The notes: generated by a model from the sequence alone, not told the origin. Counted from the first letter of the stretch, positions 37,671 through 46,827 are shown. The stretch: DNA of 64,000 nt from Hyphomicrobiales bacterium (GCA_900471515.1 UCFC01000024.1:235258-299257), one strand, 5' to 3'. Translations and numbers: made by a program.

Positions 37671-38474
37671 ATGAGCTTTTCCATTACCACCTGGAACATC
37701 AATTCGGTGCGGCTGCGCATGCCGATCATCGAGCAGCTGGTGCGCAAGCACCGGCCCGATATCCTCTGCCTGCAGGAAACCAAGGTTCCGAACGATCTCT
37801 TCCCGCTGGCGCCGCTGCGCGTCATGGGCTACGAGCATATCATCGTCCACGGCCAGAAGGGCTACCACGGCGTTGCCATCGCCTCCCGCGTGCCGCTGAC
37901 GGAAGACCATCGGCAGGATTACTGCAATGTCGGCGATGCGCGCCATATTTCCGCGATCTTCGAACGCGGCAACCGGCGCATCCGCCTGCACAATTTCTAC
38001 GTCCCTGCAGGCGGCGACGAGCCTGATCGCACGATCAATCCAAAATTCGGCCACAAGCTCGATTTCATCGAGGAAATGAAGAATCTCAAGGCCAGCGCCG
38101 AGCCGAACACCTCAGCCATTCTCGTCGGCGACCTCAATATCGCGCCGCTGGAACATGATGTCTGGTCGCACAAGCAGCTTCTGAAGATCGTCAGCCATAC
38201 GCCCGTCGAAACCGACGGGCTCATCGAGGTCATGAAGCGCGGCGGCTGGCACGATCTCATGCGCCAGCATGTGCCTCCCAATGAGAAGCTCTATACGTGG
38301 TGGAGCTACCGTGCGAAGGATTGGGAGGCTGCCGACAAGGGCCGGCGCCTCGACCATATCTGGTCCTCGCCCGACCTCGGCCCGCATCTGCAGCGTATCG
38401 ATGTGCTGAAGGAAGCGCGCGGCTGGGAGCGGCCGTCCGACCATGTGCCGGTGACGGTACATCTCAACATCTGA
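37671..38474 (+). CDS. xthA: Exodeoxyribonuclease III
   Basis: A 267-residue AP endonuclease/exonuclease of the EEP fold. Motifs are SITTWNINSVRLR with the metal-site Asn, ILCLQETKVP with the Glu ligand, NFYVPAGGDEP, AILVGDLNIAPLEHD with the catalytic Asp-X-Asn, and the C-terminal RLDHIWSSP and SDHVPVTVHL with the catalytic Asp-His. It acts in base excision repair of abasic and oxidised sites. The ATG at 37671 is used; the frame opens upstream at 37599 without homology. It is convergent with the CNBD gene, only 5 bp apart. Confidence 0.95.
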   Translation: MSFSITTWNINSVRLRMPIIEQLVRKHRPDILCLQETKVPNDLFPLAPLRVMGYEHIIVHGQKGYHGVAIASRVPLTEDHRQDYCNVGDARHISAIFERGNRRIRLHNFYVPAGGDEPDRTINPKFGHKLDFIEEMKNLKASAEPNTSAILVGDLNIAPLEHDVWSHKQLLKIVSHTPVETDGLIEVMKRGGWHDLMRQHVPPNEKLYTWWSYRAKDWEAADKGRRLDHIWSSPDLGPHLQRIDVLKEARGWERPSDHVPVTVHLNI

Positions 38475-38479
38475 ACGCG

Positions 38480-38935
38480 TCAGCTGAAGCGGTGAAACTG
38501 GCTTGCGGCCTGTGCCGCAAGATCGGCAATGCTGTCGCGGATGCGGTTTTCCATGATCCGCGCCGCCGACGGATATTCCTCGATCAGGCGATGGAACAGC
38601 GCCCGCGTAATGCGGATGATGCCGGTATCCTCACGCGCGATCGCCGTGAACTTGCGCTCCACCAGCGTGATAAGGGCGAGTTCCGAAATCAATGCTCCGG
38701 GGCCGGCGATGGCTTCGGTCCGCCCTATGCCGTCGGGACCGGTCACGCTGAGTTCGAGACTGCCGCTGGTGATCACATAGGCGCTTTCTGCGGGTGAACC
38801 CTGACGAAACAGCATCTGGCCGGCCGCAATCACGCGACGATCGGCGCCGAAGGCAATCAGACGCAGCTGGTCGTCGTTCATGTCCTTGAAGAGCGGAAGC
38901 TGCGACAGCAGATGGATATCGTCGGAAAGAGACAT
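38480..38935 (-). CDS. Single-domain cyclic-nucleotide-binding (CNBD/CAP_ED) protein
   Basis: 151 residues comprising essentially one cNMP-binding domain: LPLFKDMNDDQLRLIAFGA, the jelly-roll GQMLFRQGSPAESAYVITSGSLEL and a phosphate-cassette-like IAGPGALISELALI. The cassette lacks the Arg that contacts the cyclic phosphate in CAP and has Glu-Leu-Ala, so ligand binding is uncertain. A C-terminal helix follows but no DNA-binding domain. It starts one base after the stop of the response-regulator gene, so the two form an operon, suggesting a small accessory sensor. Confidence 0.85.
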   Translation of the reverse strand: MSLSDDIHLLSQLPLFKDMNDDQLRLIAFGADRRVIAAGQMLFRQGSPAESAYVITSGSLELSVTGPDGIGRTEAIAGPGALISELALITLVERKFTAIAREDTGIIRITRALFHRLIEEYPSAARIMENRIRDSIADLAAQAASQFHRFS

Positions 38936-38936
38936 G

Positions 38937-39620
38937 CTACGGGATGATTTTGTAGCCGCCGTTTTCCGTCACGAGGATCTCGGCGTTGGACGGATCCCGC
39001 TCGATCTTCTGGCGCAGGCGGTAAACGTGGGTTTCCAGCGTGTGGGTGGTGACGCCGGAATTGTAGCCCCAGACTTCTTCCAGCAGCACGTCGCGGGTCA
39101 CGACCTTCTGTTCGGCGCGGTAGAGGTAACGGATGATTGCCGCTTCCTTTTCCGTCAGACGGATCTTCTGGCCGTTGTCGGTCGTGAGCAGCTTCTGGCT
39201 CGGCTTGAAGAGATAGGGGCCGACGGTGAAGGTGGCGTCCTCGCTCTGTTCGTGCTGGCGCAGCTGCACGCGGATGCGGGCAAGCAGCACCGCGAAACGG
39301 AATGGCTTGGTGACATAGTCGTTGGCGCCGGCCTCAAGGCCAAGGATCGTGTCGGAGTCCGTGTCGTGGCCGGTCAGCATGATGATCGGCGCCTTGAAAC
39401 CGCCCTTGCGCAGCAGCTTCACGGCTTCTCGGCCATCCATGTCAGGCAGGCCGACGTCCATGATCAAGAGATCGACCGGGTTGGAGCGGGCGGCCTGCAC
39501 GCCTTTGCCGGCGGTCGCTTCCTGCAGGACCGTGAATTCCTCATACAACGACAGTTGCTCCGTCAGCGTCTGGCGAAGGTCGTCGTCGTCATCCACCAGA
39601 AGAATGGTGCGTGCGGTCAT
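38937..39620 (-). CDS. OmpR-type response regulator (CenR-like)
   Basis: A 227-residue two-domain regulator. The receiver has the acidic pocket DDDDD (residues 10-14), the phosphoacceptor Asp in LLIMDVGLPDMDG, Thr in PIIMLTGHDTD and Lys in YVTKPFRFAVL. A winged-helix DNA-binding domain occupies residues 130-227 (LTEKEAAIIRYLYRAEQKVV, THTLETHVYRLRQKIE, NGGYKI). The sequence resembles the essential envelope regulator CenR of rhizobia and Caulobacter, an assignment made from memory. It is divergent from the L,D-transpeptidase, itself an envelope enzyme, which agrees with that assignment. No histidine kinase gene is adjacent. Confidence 0.88.
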   Translation of the reverse strand: MTARTILLVDDDDDLRQTLTEQLSLYEEFTVLQEATAGKGVQAARSNPVDLLIMDVGLPDMDGREAVKLLRKGGFKAPIIMLTGHDTDSDTILGLEAGANDYVTKPFRFAVLLARIRVQLRQHEQSEDATFTVGPYLFKPSQKLLTTDNGQKIRLTEKEAAIIRYLYRAEQKVVTRDVLLEEVWGYNSGVTTHTLETHVYRLRQKIERDPSNAEILVTENGGYKIIP

Positions 39621-39760
39621 GCGGGTGCGTCCTTGCGTTCTGTCAGATACTTCCTACGCCAAATTCCACATTTGGCAAGGATTGGCGGTCTGCGGTTGCC
39701 GTCTCGGGGTTCATATGGTTTCAATCGAAGCCCAAGGCAATTCAAGAACATGCGAGAAAA

Positions 39761-40309
39761 ATGGAAAAAGCAAGGCGAGAGCGAAATGGCCGGCCCTCAA
39801 CGCTCGTGGTACGTGCCGCTCCAGGCAGGAAGAGCAGGGCCATCGTGCGTTTTGGTCCGCTTACCCTTATGGCCGCGATCGGCCGGAGCGGACGCACGGT
39901 GGTAAAGCGGGAAGGCGACGGCGCAACGCCGATCGCCGCCATGCGGCTGCTCCACGGTTTTCGTCGTGGCGAACGCAACGGGCATCTCCCGACAACCCTG
40001 TCCGTCAGGCGCATCCGGCCTGATATGCTGTGGTGCGATCAGCCCACCGATGCGAATTACAACAGGCTGGTCAAGGCGCCGTTCAAGCCGAGCCACGAGG
40101 AGATGAAACGGAAGGACGGGCTTTACGATATATGCCTGGTTCTCGACTGGAACGTGACGTCCCGGGTGCGCAATCGCGGCTCGGCGATCTTCCTCCATCT
40201 CATCCGCCCCGGTTATGAGCCGACCGCCGGCTGTGTCGCCGTCAGCGCCCGCGACATGCGCCGTATCCTGCCCTTCCTCAGAAAGGGAACGGTCGTCCGC
40301 GTTCTCTGA
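39761..40309 (+). CDS. L,D-transpeptidase (YkuD family)
   Basis: 182 residues from the ATG at 39761. The catalytic block HLIRPGYEPTAGCVAVS contains the conserved His and the nucleophilic Cys spaced as in YkuD enzymes, followed by MRRILPFL. The preceding GREGDGATPIAAMRLLHGFR-type segment (VKREGDGATP) is the usual substrate-cleft region. L,D-transpeptidases make 3-3 crosslinks in peptidoglycan or anchor proteins to it and are abundant in polar-growing Rhizobiales. No signal peptide is visible, so export is uncertain. An in-frame start at 39611 would overlap the divergent regulator gene. Confidence 0.82.
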   Translation: MEKARRERNGRPSTLVVRAAPGRKSRAIVRFGPLTLMAAIGRSGRTVVKREGDGATPIAAMRLLHGFRRGERNGHLPTTLSVRRIRPDMLWCDQPTDANYNRLVKAPFKPSHEEMKRKDGLYDICLVLDWNVTSRVRNRGSAIFLHLIRPGYEPTAGCVAVSARDMRRILPFLRKGTVVRVL

Positions 40310-40455
40310 TTGTATTGCCGGCTGCGTGTCCTATATGGATTTTCGACCGGATGCGCGGGCTGCAATGCATCCAAGGAAAGCCGCTTCGCGGCTTCAATTC
40401 ATGCCCTATTCAATTCGTGTCTTTGGCCAATCCTTTAAACTTTCGGAGATATATT

Positions 40456-41286
40456 GTGACCACTCAACCCATCATTACTTTCCACAACGGACATTCCATT
40501 CCCCAGGTGGGTCTCGGCGTCTGGCAGACGCCGCAGGAAATCGCGGCGCCGACCGTGCGCGCAGCGCTTGCCGCCGGCTATCGCCACATCGACACGGCGT
40601 CCGGCTATGACAACGAAGAAGGCGTCGGCGAAGGCATCCGCTCCTCCGGCATTGACCGCAAGGACATCTTCGTCACCACCAAGCTGCGCAATACGGACCA
40701 GGGCTATGACAATGCGCTGCGCGCCTTCGAGATCAGCCTGAAGAAGCTCGGCAGCGATTATATCGATCTCTACCTCATCCACTGGCCGTCGCCGCATCGC
40801 GGCCTCTATCGCGAAACCTGGAAGGCTTTCGTGCGCCTGCGCGAAGAGGGCCGCGTGCGCTCCATCGGCGTGTCGAACTTCTATCCCGACCATCTCGACC
40901 ACATCGTCGGCGATACGGGTGTGGTTCCGGTGATCAACCAGATCGAGCTGCATCCGGACTTTCAGCAGAAGACCGCGCAGGAAGCACATAAGAAGCTGAA
41001 CATCGTCACCGAATCCTGGAGCCCGCTCGGCCAGGGCCGCTTCATTTCCAATCCGGTCATCGGACAGATTGCCGCCAAGCACGGCAAGACCCCGGCGCAG
41101 GCCATCATCCGCTGGCACATCGATACCGGCCTCGTCGTCATTCCGAAGTCGGTTACGCCCTCGCGTATCGAGGAGAACTTCAATGTCTTCGATTTCAAGC
41201 TGGACAGCGAAGACATGGCTGCGATCGCCAAGCTCGACAGCGCCGGCGCGCGTATGGGTCCGGACCCCTATACCGCGACCTTCTAG
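40456..41286 (+). CDS. Aldo/keto reductase
   Basis: 276 residues from a GTG at 40456, with CGGAGA seven bases upstream; an earlier in-frame ATG at 40315 lacks homology. The catalytic tetrad of the AKR (alpha/beta)8 barrel is visible: Asp and Tyr in HIDTASGYDNEEGVG, Lys in VTTKLRN and His in YLIHWPSP. NADPH-binding signatures are WSPLGQG and IPKSVTPSRIEENFNVFDF. It is similar to 2,5-diketo-D-gluconate reductases (DkgA/B). The natural substrate is undefined. The gene stands alone, ending at a hairpin shared with a convergent gene. Confidence 0.92.
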   Translation: MTTQPIITFHNGHSIPQVGLGVWQTPQEIAAPTVRAALAAGYRHIDTASGYDNEEGVGEGIRSSGIDRKDIFVTTKLRNTDQGYDNALRAFEISLKKLGSDYIDLYLIHWPSPHRGLYRETWKAFVRLREEGRVRSIGVSNFYPDHLDHIVGDTGVVPVINQIELHPDFQQKTAQEAHKKLNIVTESWSPLGQGRFISNPVIGQIAAKHGKTPAQAIIRWHIDTGLVVIPKSVTPSRIEENFNVFDFKLDSEDMAAIAKLDSAGARMGPDPYTATF

Positions 41287-41296
41287 GTCCCGGACA

Positions 41297-41329
41297 GGAT
41301 GACCCTCTCCTCGCCCTTGAGGGTCATCC
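41297..41329. terminator. Palindromic hairpin between convergent genes
   Basis: Perfect 11-bp arms GGATGACCCTC and GAGGGTCATCC around 11 bases, 10 bp after the aldo/keto reductase stop and 14 bp before the small exported protein's stop. It lacks a T tract on either strand, so it may act as a bidirectional barrier or an mRNA end stabiliser. Confidence 0.5.
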
Positions 41330-41343
41330 AATGCTGCAGACGA

Positions 41344-41724
41344 TCAATAATTGCAGCTCGAGCCGCTCCCTGGATTGAAACGGAGACTGCAGTCCATATC
41401 CAGGGGACGCTTCCTGTCCATATGATAGGGCATGGGTCGGGCGAGCGGGGCCGGCGCGCCGATCGAGCCGGTCGTCTCCGATGAAGCGAAGGCCTTGGCA
41501 GGGTACCAGTAGCCGTCCGGCCCCTGGCGATATCCTTCACGCGGGCTCTGGTAGCCACGATAGCCGTTCCAGCTGTGCTCTTGCGCAGCGACCTGCCGGA
41601 CAATGCGGGATGTTTCAGGCGATGCGCCCATGTGCAGCGGCGCCGCAAGGGCGGCATTGGCTGGCGCGAGGCAGAGGGCTGCACCGAAGGCAATCGGCAA
41701 GCGCTTGATCAGTGTCTTGTTCAT
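41344..41724 (-). CDS. Small exported protein of unknown function
   Basis: 126 residues. The N-terminus, MNKTLIKRLPIAFGAALCLA with NAALAA after it, is a clear Sec signal peptide (cleavage near 28). The mature part is short, rich in Gly, Tyr, Pro and Arg (NGYRGYQSPREGYRQGPDGY) and ends with two cysteines (MDCSLRF, SSCNY) that could form a disulfide. I recognise no family. It lies in the minus strand between the aldo/keto reductase hairpin and the leuC terminator, as its own transcription unit. Confidence 0.7.
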   Translation of the reverse strand: MNKTLIKRLPIAFGAALCLAPANAALAAPLHMGASPETSRIVRQVAAQEHSWNGYRGYQSPREGYRQGPDGYWYPAKAFASSETTGSIGAPAPLARPMPYHMDRKRPLDMDCSLRFNPGSGSSCNY

Positions 41725-41896
41725 AGCTCTTCTCCGTCGACATCATTGAAGACCCTCCCTTTCCGGCTGAATCCGGGCCAAACGGCAGGCGTCGCCTCGT
41801 TAACGGATGAGCGGGCGAAAAGAGGCAAGCGAATTGGACACTGTGTCGAATTTCATCCAGGTGTCACAAAGGATACCATCGTTATGCCCTTGAAAC

Positions 41897-41930
41897 AAAC
41901 AGCCCGGTGCCATGGAGCACCGGGCTGTTT
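41897..41930 (-). terminator. Intrinsic terminator after leuC
   Basis: Perfect 14-bp arms AAACAGCCCGGTGC and GCACCGGGCTGTTT with a 6-base loop, followed on the minus strand by TTTGTTTC. It lies 22 bp after the leuC stop. Confidence 0.88.
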
Positions 41931-41952
41931 CAAGCTGACTATGCGAGAGAGG

Positions 41953-43362
41953 TCAGTTCCACTCGCGGATATCGACAAAGTGGCCGGCAATCGCAGCCGC
42001 GGCGGCCATGGCCGGCGAGACGAGATGCGTGCGGCCCTTGAAGCCCTGACGGCCCTCGAAGTTGCGGTTCGAGGTCGAAGCGCAGCGCTCGCCCGGCTTC
42101 AGCCGGTCGTCATTCATGGCGAGGCACATGGAGCAGCCCGGCTCGCGCCAGTCGAAGCCCGCGGCCTTGAAGATCTTGTCGAGGCCTTCGGCTTCCGCCT
42201 GTTCCTTCACGAGGCCGGAGCCCGGAACGATCATGGCGTTGACGGTCGAGGCAACGGTCTTGCCTTCGACGACCTTGGCGGCGGCGCGCAAGTCTTCGAT
42301 ACGGCCGTTGGTGCAGGAACCGATGAAGACGCGGTCGATGGCGATATCGGTCATCTTCGTGCCCGGCTTCAGGCCCATATAGTCAAGCGCGCGCCACTTG
42401 GAGGCACGCTTCGTCTCGTCCTGGATTTCGTCCGGGTTCGGCACGATGCCCTGAACGGAGACGACGTCTTCGGGCGAGGAGCCCCAGGAGACGATCGGCG
42501 GCAGATCGGCGGCGTTGAGCTTGACGACGCGGTCGAAATGCGCGCCTTCGTCGGATTTCAGCGTCTTCCAGTAGGCGATTGCCTGTTCCAGCGCTTCGCC
42601 CTTCGGCGCGCGCGGCTTGCCCTTGATATATTCGAAGGTGGTTTCGTCGGGCGCGATCAGGCCGGCGCGGGCGCCGCCTTCGATCGACATGTTGCAGATC
42701 GTCATGCGGCCTTCCATCGACAGCGAGCGGATCGCCTCGCCGGCATATTCGATGACGTAGCCGGTGCCGCCGGCGGTGCCGATCTCGCCGATGGTGGCGA
42801 GAACGATATCCTTGGCGGTGACTCCAGGCGGCAGCTGGCCGTCGACCTGCACCAGCATGTTCTTCGCCTTCTTCTGGATCAGCGTCTGGGTGGCGAGAAC
42901 GTGCTCGACTTCCGACGTGCCGATACCATGGGCAAGCGAGCCGAAGGCGCCGTGCGTGGAGGTGTGGCTGTCGCCGCACACGATCGTCATGCCCGGCAGG
43001 GTAAAGCCCTGTTCCGGTCCGATGATGTGGACGATGCCCTGGCGCTTGTCGCTCTCGGAGTAATATTCGACGTTGAACTCGGCGGCGTTCTTGGCGAGCT
43101 GTTCGACCTGGATGCGGCTTTCCTCATTCTTGATGCCGAGGTGGCGGTCGGCGGAGGTCGGAACGTTGTGGTCGACGACGGCAAGCGTCTTTTCCGGGGC
43201 GCGAACCTTGCGGCCGGACATGCGCAGGCCCTCGAAAGCCTGCGGCGAGGTGACTTCATGGACCAGATGGCGGTCGATGTAGAGAAGACAGGTGCCGTCC
43301 TCCTGTTCGTCGACCAGATGGTCGGCCCAGATCTTGTCGTAAAGGGTACGCGGTGCGCTCAT
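41953..43362 (-). CDS. leuC: 3-isopropylmalate dehydratase large subunit
   Basis: A 469-residue aconitase-family protein of leucine biosynthesis that isomerises 2- and 3-isopropylmalate with LeuD. The three [4Fe-4S] cysteines are in [15 protein letters not shown] and [11 protein letters not shown]. Other blocks are [13 protein letters not shown] near residue 130 and RDKMTLC-like segments ([20 protein letters not shown]). leuD is not in the window. It is preceded by a roughly 240-bp leader region containing a conserved-looking short ORF. Confidence 0.96.
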   Translation of the reverse strand: MSAPRTLYDKIWADHLVDEQEDGTCLLYIDRHLVHEVTSPQAFEGLRMSGRKVRAPEKTLAVVDHNVPTSADRHLGIKNEESRIQVEQLAKNAAEFNVEYYSESDKRQGIVHIIGPEQGFTLPGMTIVCGDSHTSTHGAFGSLAHGIGTSEVEHVLATQTLIQKKAKNMLVQVDGQLPPGVTAKDIVLATIGEIGTAGGTGYVIEYAGEAIRSLSMEGRMTICNMSIEGGARAGLIAPDETTFEYIKGKPRAPKGEALEQAIAYWKTLKSDEGAHFDRVVKLNAADLPPIVSWGSSPEDVVSVQGIVPNPDEIQDETKRASKWRALDYMGLKPGTKMTDIAIDRVFIGSCTNGRIEDLRAAAKVVEGKTVASTVNAMIVPGSGLVKEQAEAEGLDKIFKAAGFDWREPGCSMCLAMNDDRLKPGERCASTSNRNFEGRQGFKGRTHLVSPAMAAAAAIAGHFVDIREWN

Positions 43363-43433
43363 GGCTAATGTCCGTTTGGCTGGAGCATGGAATTTGAGGA
43401 TGTGGCGGACAGGCTCCGCCGGCCGTCATTCGA

Positions 43434-43550
43434 TCAACGAAGTCGGCTGTTGAGCGCACCGGAAACGGACGCAAAGAAACGTGCCGGCAGGCGGTAATGG
43501 TCCTGCAGCACGAAAATATGCGCACCGATGCATCTGAACTTGGATTCCAT
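43434..43550 (-). CDS. Candidate 38-residue small protein upstream of leuC
   Basis: An ATG-to-TGA frame of 38 codons in the gap between the ABC permease and leuC, on the leuC strand and ending 71 bp before leuC. The peptide starts MESKFRCIGAHIFVLQDHYR and ends ALNSRLR. It has mixed charge and no leucine run, so it is not a standard leucine attenuator peptide. Third-position GC is about 60%, compatible with coding. The ribosome site is weak. I do not know a family for it; conservation in other Rhizobiaceae would decide. Confidence 0.35.
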   Translation of the reverse strand: MESKFRCIGAHIFVLQDHYRLPARFFASVSGALNSRLR

Positions 43551-43604
43551 GGCGCTGGATATAGCGATTTTTGATCGAAACGGCAATTCGAATCGTAAGG
43601 CGCC

Positions 43605-44423
43605 CTAGCGTCGCGGCATCTGTTTCATTCTCTTCTCGATCCGCCGCAGGACGAGCGACAGGCCGATCGTCAGGATCAGGTATATATAGGTGACGATCGA
43701 ATAGGTTTCGAAGAAGCGGAAGGAGCCGGAAGCGTAGACCTTGCCCATCTGGGTGATGTCGGCGACTCCGAGGACGGAGACGAGCGAGGAATCCTTCACC
43801 ATCGAAACGAAGTCGTTGGAGAGCGGCGGGAAGATCACCCGGATTGCCTGCGGGAAGACGACAAGGCGGAAGCGGCGGCAGCGGGAGAGGCCGAGCGACT
43901 TGGCCGCCTCGATCTGGCCGATATCGACCGATTGAAAGCCGGCGCGGAAGATTTCGGCGATGAAGGAGGAATAGCCGATCATCAGGGCGATGATGGCACG
44001 CCACATCAGCGACAGGTCGCGCACGAGGATCGGCTCTGTGATGCCGGCCTTCACCAGGGGCGTTATTGCAAAATTATAGGCTGCGACAAACCCCGGCGCG
44101 CCGACGAAGGCGATGTAGAAGAGCAGCACCAGGATCGGGATGCCCCTGATAATCTCGATATAGAAGCGGGCGATCTGGCGCAACACGATGCTGTCGGAGA
44201 GGCCAAGCAGCGCGATGCCGAGGCCGAGCACCGTTGCCAGAACGAAGGCGACGAGTGTCACGAATACGGTCACGCCAACGCCATTGACGACGGTCCGGAA
44301 GACCTGCGCGTAAATGTCGTTGGTGACGATGACAACAGCGAGGACGATGCCGATCAGAACAAGGACGGCCAGCCACCAGGGACGGTCGTCCTTCTCGTGT
44401 CGCGGGGATGGTTGTGGCGCCAT
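43605..44423 (-). CDS. Polar amino-acid ABC transporter permease (HisM/GlnP type)
   Basis: A 272-residue inner-membrane permease. After an N-terminal cytoplasmic stretch it has five or more hydrophobic segments, the domain hallmark RGIPILVLLFYIAFVG and the EAA loop VDIGQIEAAKSLGLSRCRRF. It is encoded 18 bp after the binding-protein gene on the same strand. The set has one permease and no ATPase here, so the complex presumably uses a homodimer and an ATPase encoded elsewhere. Confidence 0.9.
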   Translation of the reverse strand: MAPQPSPRHEKDDRPWWLAVLVLIGIVLAVVIVTNDIYAQVFRTVVNGVGVTVFVTLVAFVLATVLGLGIALLGLSDSIVLRQIARFYIEIIRGIPILVLLFYIAFVGAPGFVAAYNFAITPLVKAGITEPILVRDLSLMWRAIIALMIGYSSFIAEIFRAGFQSVDIGQIEAAKSLGLSRCRRFRLVVFPQAIRVIFPPLSNDFVSMVKDSSLVSVLGVADITQMGKVYASGSFRFFETYSIVTYIYLILTIGLSLVLRRIEKRMKQMPRR

Positions 44424-44441
44424 CTGCGATCGCTCGGACGT

Positions 44442-45239
44442 TTATTCGCCCATCTTGTAGTCGAGGAACCACTTCTTGTTCAGTGCGTCGAACGTGCCGT
44501 CCGCCTTCAGGTCGGCAATGGCGGCATTGACGGGGGCGACGAGATCGGAACCCTTGGGGAAGATGAAGCCGAAGTCCTCGGTACCGAGCGGTTCGCCGAC
44601 GACCTTCAGCCCGCCATTCGAGGAATCGACATAACCCTTGGCGGCAACGCTGTCGGTCAGGACGAGATCGACATCGCCGGTCTTCAGAGCCTGGACGGTC
44701 GCGCCGAAGGTCTCGAAGAGCTTGATGCGCGGGTTCTGTTCGTTGCCGTCGAGGATTTCATAGACGGCAGTATAGAAGGGCGAGGTGCCCGGCTGGGCGC
44801 CGATCAGGCCATCCTTGAGTTCCGCGAAACTCTTGGCGTCGGTGAAGCGGCCTTCGTCACCGCGCACCAGCATGAACTGCTGCGAGCGCATATAGGGGTC
44901 GGAGAAGTCGACCTTCTGCTTGCGGTCGTCCTTGATGGTGATGCCGGTCATGCCGATATTGTACTGGCCGTCCGACACGGCCTGGATCATCGCGTCCCAG
45001 CTGGTGTTCTGGTATTCGACCTTGAAGTTCAGCCGCTTGGCGATTTCGTTCATCGCGTCATATTCCCAGCCGATCGCCTTGCCGGACTTGGGATCGACGA
45101 ATTGCAGCGGCGGATAGGCGTTCTCCGTCACCACGACGACGGTCTTGCCACCGAGATCCGGCAGGCCGGCGGCAAAGGCTGTGAGCGGCGAAAGCATAAC
45201 GGCCGTCAGGCCGGCAAGAACGGTGCGGCGAAAGAACAT
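44442..45239 (-). CDS. Amino-acid ABC transporter substrate-binding protein (SBP family 3)
   Basis: 265 residues from the ATG at 45239, which follows GGGGAG and begins the signal peptide MFFRRTVLAGLTAVMLSPLT (cleavage near AFAAG); an in-frame extension to 45359 overlaps the rplS terminator. The family 3 fold is shown by GKTVVVVTENAYPPLQFVDP, GWEYDAMNEIAKRLNFKVEY and GMTGITIKDDRKQKVDFSDP. The Arg and Asp of the latter region normally hold the alpha-amino acid. The ligand is not predictable. Confidence 0.9.
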   Translation of the reverse strand: MFFRRTVLAGLTAVMLSPLTAFAAGLPDLGGKTVVVVTENAYPPLQFVDPKSGKAIGWEYDAMNEIAKRLNFKVEYQNTSWDAMIQAVSDGQYNIGMTGITIKDDRKQKVDFSDPYMRSQQFMLVRGDEGRFTDAKSFAELKDGLIGAQPGTSPFYTAVYEILDGNEQNPRIKLFETFGATVQALKTGDVDLVLTDSVAAKGYVDSSNGGLKVVGEPLGTEDFGFIFPKGSDLVAPVNAAIADLKADGTFDALNKKWFLDYKMGE

Positions 45240-45322
45240 GGTGTGGCTCCCCAATATTTGCATGGCAGAATTGTCATGGAACCTGCTGATATGGCAAGGC
45301 TGCAAGCGCCGTCGGGCGACGC

Positions 45323-45355
45323 AAAAAAGAAAAGGCGGCCCAAAGACCGCCTTTT
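45323..45355 (-). terminator. Intrinsic terminator after rplS
   Basis: AAAAGGCGG and CCGCCTTTT form a perfect 9-bp stem around an 8-base loop, followed on the minus strand by CTTTTTT. It lies 31 bp after the rplS stop. Confidence 0.9.
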
Positions 45356-45385
45356 CCATGCAATGATTTTCGCTTTCGCGAGAGC

Positions 45386-45922
45386 TTATTCAGCCGAACC
45401 TTCAGCAGCGGCTGCAGCTTCTGCTGCGGCCTTTGCTTCGGCGGCTTCTGCTGCTGCCTTTTCGGCGGCGAGAGCCTGAGCTGCGGCGACCTTCTCAGCT
45501 TCGATCCGTGCCTTTTCGTCGGCAACGGCCTGGCGCTCGGCATCGTTGAGCTTGCGGGCGCGGGTGCCGGTGTTCTCGACGATACGAGCCGACTTGCCGC
45601 GACGGTCGCGCAGGTAGTAGAGCTTGGCGCGACGGACCTTACCGCGGCGAACGACTTCGACGCTTTCGATCAGCGGCGAGTAGACGGGGAACACGCGCTC
45701 GACGCCTTCGCCGTAGGAGATCTTGCGGACCGTGAAGTTTTCCTGCAGGCCGCCGCCGGAACGGGCGATGCAGACGCCTTCATAGGCCTGAACGCGGGTA
45801 CGGTTGCCTTCCGTGACCTTCACGTTGACACGGACGGTGTCGCCCGGGGAGAATTCGGGAAGCGTGCGCTTGGCCTCGATCTTGGCGGCCTGTTCGGCCT
45901 CAAGCTGCTGAATGATGTTCAT
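45386..45922 (-). CDS. rplS: Ribosomal protein L19 with long C-terminal extension
   Basis: 178 residues against about 115 in E. coli. Residues 1-118 are standard L19 ([56 protein letters not shown]) and sit at the 30S-50S interface. Residues from about 125 onward form a charged Ala/Glu/Lys helix that is nearly repetitive ([20 protein letters not shown]), an extension seen in Rhizobiaceae. It closes the ffh-rpsP-rimM-trmD string and is followed by a strong terminator, with a 198-bp gap to trmD that may hold its own promoter. Confidence 0.96.
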   Translation of the reverse strand: MNIIQQLEAEQAAKIEAKRTLPEFSPGDTVRVNVKVTEGNRTRVQAYEGVCIARSGGGLQENFTVRKISYGEGVERVFPVYSPLIESVEVVRRGKVRRAKLYYLRDRRGKSARIVENTGTRARKLNDAERQAVADEKARIEAEKVAAAQALAAEKAAAEAAEAKAAAEAAAAAEGSAE

Positions 45923-46120
45923 CGTCTAAACCTTTGGTTCTTCTGAAACAGCCAGAGCGCTCACATTGTCCTTCGGTCGGTGCCTCCGGAGTTTGCCCTT
46001 GCAGGCGGGAGCGGATTCGCCATTCTTTGTTTGCTGGCAGACGGGGCGAGCCCCATTTCCGCGTGCGCCATTACACGAAAGAGTCCTGCTTGTCATCCCT
46101 TGGACGGCAAATTTGTGAAA

Positions 46121-46822
46121 TCAGCCGTCTTTTCCGGCCTTGCGTGCGGCAAGAAGATCGGGGCGCCTTTCCTTCGTCAGGGCCACGGCCTGTTCGTGGC
46201 GCCATTTCTCGATCGCTCCGTGATTGCCGGATGTCAGGATCGCCGGAATCTCGCGGCCTTCCCATTCCTGCGGGCGCGTGTAGTGGGGATGTTCCAGCAG
46301 CCCGCCTTCAAAACTTTCATGCAGACCGGAGAGATCGTTGCCCATGACGCCCGGCAGGATGCGGACGATCGCGTCGAGCAGGATCAGAGCCGCCGGCTCG
46401 CCGCCAGAGAGAACGTAGTCGCCGATCGAGACTTCCTCGAGTCCACGCGCCTCGATGACACGCTGATCGACGCCCTCGAAACGGCCGCAGACGATGATCA
46501 CGCCTTCGCCGGCTGCGACCTGGCGTACACGTTCCTGCGTCAGCGGCTTGCCGCGCGGGCTCATCAGCAGGCGCGGGCGGGTGTCGTTTTCACTGGCGCT
46601 GTCGATCGCGCGGGCAAGCACGTCAGGCTTCAGCACCATGCCGGCGCCGCCGCCGGCGGGCGTATCGTCGACGGTGCGATGTTTGTCTGTCGCGAAATCG
46701 CGGATCTGCACGGTGTCGAGCGACCATTGCCCGCGCTCGGCTGCCTTGCCGGCGAGCGAAAAGCCAAGATGGCCCGGAAACATTTCCGGGTAGAGTGTCA
46801 GCACGGTCGCCCGGAAAGCCAT
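46121..46822 (-). CDS. trmD: tRNA (guanine-N1-)-methyltransferase
   Basis: A 233-residue SPOUT methyltransferase that makes m1G37 in tRNAs for Leu, Pro and Arg, preventing +1 frameshifts. The N-terminal [20 protein letters not shown] and [18 protein letters not shown] are typical, and the trefoil-knot SAM site contains [20 protein letters not shown]. It overlaps no gene and is 5 bp downstream of rimM, the conserved rimM-trmD order. Confidence 0.96.
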   Translation of the reverse strand: MAFRATVLTLYPEMFPGHLGFSLAGKAAERGQWSLDTVQIRDFATDKHRTVDDTPAGGGAGMVLKPDVLARAIDSASENDTRPRLLMSPRGKPLTQERVRQVAAGEGVIIVCGRFEGVDQRVIEARGLEEVSIGDYVLSGGEPAALILLDAIVRILPGVMGNDLSGLHESFEGGLLEHPHYTRPQEWEGREIPAILTSGNHGAIEKWRHEQAVALTKERRPDLLAARKAGKDG

Positions 46823-46827
46823 GGCGT

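Noticed and set aside
43434..43550. Leucine attenuator leader peptide before leuC
   Set aside because: Only four leucines, scattered, and no competing terminator hairpin just before leuC. Kept instead as a possible small ORF.
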